A DNA stretch of 64,000 nucleotides from Lepus europaeus. Its lineage: Eukaryota > Chordata > Mammalia > Lagomorpha > Leporidae. The stretch is from positions 86,115,948-86,179,947 of the forward strand of contig NC_084835.1 in assembly GCF_033115175.1 (NCBI RefSeq). Reading direction: 5' to 3'. The number at the start of each line of letters is the position of its first letter. The first letter of the stretch is position 1. This document shows, in pieces, positions 60,765 through 64,000 of this stretch. The notes under the pieces are model-generated. The model was not told where the DNA came from. It did no database searches and saw nothing but the letters and a program-made list of their open reading frames with translations. Made by a program: the position numbers and the translations under genes.

Positions 60765-61435
60765 ACAGCTGTTAATTGTGAACAGTTAAATGTGAACCTA
60801 GAAATTCAACGCTAGCCTTGCCCAGTGCTAGAATGGGGATGACTCTACCTTTACTGTAGAGCAGTTAGATTGGCCACAGCTGACATGCCCATGCTGCTGC
60901 CTAGTAAAGGTGGATCCAGAAGCACCAAAGTTTAACTCCAGATAAACTTGAAAGCTGGAAAGCCAAGAGTATTTAAGGATTTAAAAATACAGTGAAGGGT
61001 GAACACCCTCTGTGTTCTTTGTGGTTTTCCAGAGCAATAGAACCACAGAAAATCTTATACACACTTCAGTTCCAAGTCAATTTAAGCTAGAACATAGTTT
61101 ATAAATTGGAATTGTAGAAAGTACTCCCAGAATCACTAGAAAGAACTATGGGCTGAGCTAGCCAGCCATGAAGAAATTTGGCTTCTGGAGGGCAGTATAA
61201 TTTTCCACATGGTACTCTCAGTGCTTTGCACATGATTCACATACAAGCCATACCTGTACACATAGGAGAATAGCAGGCAAATCAGACCCTTCTTACCATG
61301 ATGGCAAGTGTTCTTGATAGAGGAAAAATTTTACCACAAAGTGAAGAGAGAAATGAATATAGCATGCAGATGTCCACGATGAAGAGGTATGGAAGGAAGA
61401 AAAAAGCATCAGTGAATGGCATTCATGATGATGGT
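60765..61435. other. Unassigned DNA
   Basis: No recognised feature. Confidence 0.4.
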
Positions 61436-61439
61436 GAAT

Positions 61440-61735
61440 ATGATGATGAGTATTGAGTGTGTTTCATAAGCATCATAGCTGACACTGGTGCACACTTAGT
61501 GTCAAATGCTATACAACAATGTTTACATACAAATGTTTAAGAATTTTATGTTTCAATTCCTGATAACAGCACTGTAAGTGAAATATTTCCTTTATTTTAT
61601 AAACAATTGAAGCTTGGAGAAGTCAAGTATGTAATTTTCCCAGGAGAACATAGATAATATGTGGCTGAGCTGGATTTACATCACGTTTGTCTGACATGAA
61701 CTACTGACCGCTTCCTTCATACATAGTGTGATAGG
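61440..61735 (-). mobile_element. MIR
   Basis: Reverse MIR: TTTTATAAACAATTGAAGCTTGG, TGTAATTTTCCCAGGAGAAC, GCTGAGCTGGATTTACATC and GTCTGACATGAAC in the expected order. The left boundary is uncertain. Confidence 0.65.
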
Positions 61736-61739
61736 GATG

Positions 61740-62880
61740 GGTCATTGTAGACTAAGCAAAAATACTCAGGCTTTCTCTAGGAGTCAAGGTACTCTATAAT
61801 AGTTCTAACAACTTCCAATCTTCCTCTTCAACAGACTTTCACTTTTAGGCAAAAGGTATGCTGCTCTTTTGGTATGCATAAACCATAACCATGATACCTC
61901 ATCTAGGATTTCTCATTTTGGTTTCTTTAAGGTGCTGTTTGATGCTACAAGGATGACATGTAGGAGTTCTATGACTTACTCCCTGCAATAAGCTTCTCAC
62001 TCTCATTCAACAGTTTCTCAAACTGGGTTCATCAAATCTTTTTAATTTAGTTGTTATAAAAATAATTATATTTCTTTACATTCATATTGTATTTGTTTAC
62101 ATAGTATTTAATTAAAATAGCCATTGTAAGAAGACCCATGATAAAAATGTGACTCAACATAAACAGGTCTAAGCACGGAACTCATTAGAGGAACAGAAGT
62201 AGGCAGGAAATCAGAGAACTGACTCTTCATGGAATGTTTTCAGCATGCACTGGATATATCTGAGGACATAAATTAATCCTGGGTGGGAAGTTAGTGTCGT
62301 CTTTTATCCTTTATTGTTCTGACCCTCAGTGAGAATGAGGAGAGCACAATGTCATGACTAATGGGGTTTTGAAGATTCAGGGACCAAACGATGCTGAAAG
62401 GTTAAGGGATGATAAGAGCTGAGGTGTGTATATATGTGCATGCATGTTTGTATTTTTTTACAGAAATTTATAACATTTGGAAGGCAATTGCAAGGTAAGT
62501 GGTGAAGTAAGTTAGAGACAGTATTTCAATGAACTAAGGAGTGTCCACATGGTGTGACAATTGAGGAAACAGGTGCTAATGGTTCTTACAAGGAACTAAT
62601 ACCCAGGTAAAGCAAAATGATTGAATGTTAATAAAGAAGCAAATGCCAATTGCTTATATCTGGAAGTAGTGAGCTATTAGAAAGTGAAATGGAAAGATGA
62701 AGAGGAAATAAGATATCGTGAGGTGGTAGAAAAGATGTGCTACCAAAAATCAATGGAAGTTCTAGAAACGTCTGTCCTTTAGAGGATCTGTGGAAGCTCT
62801 TCTGGGACAAAGGCAGGAGTGTGTAAAACATTAAGATAGAATTCTCCAACCTTTCCAAGAAGAGAGTCTATGTAACAGAT
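61740..62880. other. Unassigned DNA
   Basis: No repeat or coding signal recognised. Confidence 0.4.
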
Positions 62881-62884
62881 TTAT

Positions 62885-63267
62885 AGTGGTAAATTCTTTT
62901 TTCTTTGTTTTTAAATATTTATTTATTTATTTATTTGAAAGTCAGATTTACACGGAGAGAGGAGAGGCAGGGAGAAAGAGAGGTCTTCCATCTGGTGGTT
63001 CACTCCCCAGGTGGCTGCAATGGCTGGAGCTGAACTGATCTGAAGCCTGGAGCCAGAAGCTTCTTCTGGATCTCCCACGCAGATGCAGGGGCCCAAGGAC
63101 TTGGGCCATCCTCCACTGTACTCCCAGGCCATAGCAGAGGGCTGCCCTGGAAGAGGGGCAACCGGGACAGAATCCGGCACCCCAACTGGGACTAGAACCC
63201 AGGATGCCGGTGCCACAAGGCGGAGGATTAGCCTATTGAGCCGCGGCGCTGGCCGTGGTACATTCTT
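62885..63267 (-). mobile_element. Mosaic CSINE with TSD
   Basis: Reverse-oriented SINE. Its tail complement is AATATTTATTTATTTATTTATTTG, typical of old subtypes, while its head half carries the young-type block GCAACCGGGACAGAATCCGG and GGATTAGCCTATTGAGCC. The TSD GTGGTAAATTCTT (62886-62898) recurs as GTGGTACATTCTT (63255-63267), 12 of 13 identical. Confidence 0.92.
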
Positions 63268-63269
63268 AA

Positions 63270-63675
63270 TGCAATGTGGTTAATGGAGATAGTAGACATA
63301 TAGTGATGAAATAAATGAGGAACATATAACTATTTAGGTGGGTCAAGAAAACCTTGCTAGAAAGAAAAGACTGAAATATGTTCTAATATTATTTGAAAAG
63401 GAATTTTCTAGGCAAATGAATTGGGAGGGAATTGTAGGCAGAGGAATACCAGGTGAAATCTCACAGAAATGGACAATGGAGAGTTCTGACTACTGTTTGG
63501 TGTGGCTTCTGTTTGATATTTCTGAATCATCTTAAAGACACATGTAGGACTTAAAGCAAAAAGCAGAGGATCTCTCTTCCATAATTTAGACCTAATGAGA
63601 ATTCTTAAAATCGTTTTTTCATATAGAAAATAAGGTGAAAAGTATGTTCAGGGTTAAAATGTACAGGATCTTTTG
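63270..63675. other. Unassigned DNA
   Basis: No recognised feature. Confidence 0.4.
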
Positions 63676-63679
63676 TTTT

Positions 63680-63736
63680 AAAAATGTTTACCTCTTTTCA
63701 TGTACTTGAAAGGTAGAGGGAGGGAGTGAAGGAAAG

Positions 63737-63796
<60 letters not shown>

Positions 63797-64000
63797 CTTC
63801 CATGTGCTTGTTCAGTGCCCAAATACCTACAAAATCTAGGGCTGGGTCAGGCCAAAGTCAGGAGCTCACAACTCCATCCAGGTCTCCCATGTGAGTGGCG
63901 AGGCTCCAAGGACTTGAGCTATCATCCACTGTCTCCCAGGGTGCACATTATTGGGGAACTGGATTGGATGCAGAGGTGGAGGTAGGACTTGATCCCAGGC
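63680..64000 (-). mobile_element. Old CSINE, cut by the window end
   Basis: Diverged reverse-oriented copy with a long pure (GA)n at 63738-63792, then CACAACTCCATCCAGGTC, GGTGCACATTATTGGGG and GACTTGATCCCAGGC at the window edge. The head would lie beyond 64000. Confidence 0.85.

Noticed and set aside
63738..63792. (GA)n tract as an independent microsatellite locus
   Set aside because: It is the expanded GA portion of a CSINE, as in several other copies here.

Overview
This window is vertebrate nuclear DNA, AT-rich and CpG-poor, with no bacterial or viral gene organisation. The diagnostic repeat is a tRNA-derived SINE with the lagomorph C-repeat (CSINE) architecture: a pol III B-box-like head, a body containing the words CCCAAGTCCTTGGGCC and CTGGCTCCTGGCTTC, a CT-rich 3' part and an AAATAAATAAA or poly(A) tail. 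About 24 copies occur in both orientations. Together with lagomorph-type LINE-1 3' ends this points to a leporid genome, most likely European rabbit; a hare cannot be excluded from the sequence alone.

I found no intact protein-coding gene and no convincing coding exon. The longest open frames fall inside SINE bodies, inside a LINE-1 ORF2 remnant, or in unique sequence without recognisable domains. The one recognisable cellular gene copy is a processed RPL28 pseudogene (41661-42120), itself inserted in an old CSINE. The setting is a gene desert or a very large intron or intergenic interval.

Layout. 1-2200: dense CSINE cluster with a nested insertion. 2365-7290: old LINE-1 pieces in both orientations, an MLT1-type LTR and a CSINE. 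7300-13070: AT-rich DNA, a (TG)n tract, an old + strand LINE-1 broken by a CSINE, a MIR and an L1MA-like 3' end. 13070-17065: largely unique. 17070-18690: two MaLR-type LTRs. 18700-29900: mainly unique DNA with MIR, MER5-like, L2, mariner-like and old CSINE fragments, plus a homeodomain/octamer-rich block at 23530-23800. 30000-36350: LINE fragments, a lagomorph L1 3' UTR ending in an (AT)(GT)(AT) microsatellite, and an ORF2-end/CSINE composite. 37345-40000: old CSINE and a degraded ERVL pol relic carrying a younger CSINE with an apparent 3' transduction. 41500-43640: RPL28 pseudogene in a CSINE, then an L1 and a CSINE at one shared target. 45650-47800: MIR, CSINEs, an L2 split by a young CSINE with a perfect target-site duplication (TSD), and an LTR remnant. 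48000-64000: unique DNA with scattered L2, MIR, mariner-like and CSINE copies.

There is no operon or pathway to reconstruct. The informative content is retrotransposition history (nested insertions, TSDs, SINE tail evolution, one transduction) and a few unique blocks with clustered transcription-factor motifs that may be conserved non-coding elements. I saw nothing that supports a previously undescribed biological system; the regulatory candidates are inference from motifs only. Repeat family names come from recognition by eye, so boundaries are generally good to about 10-30 bases.
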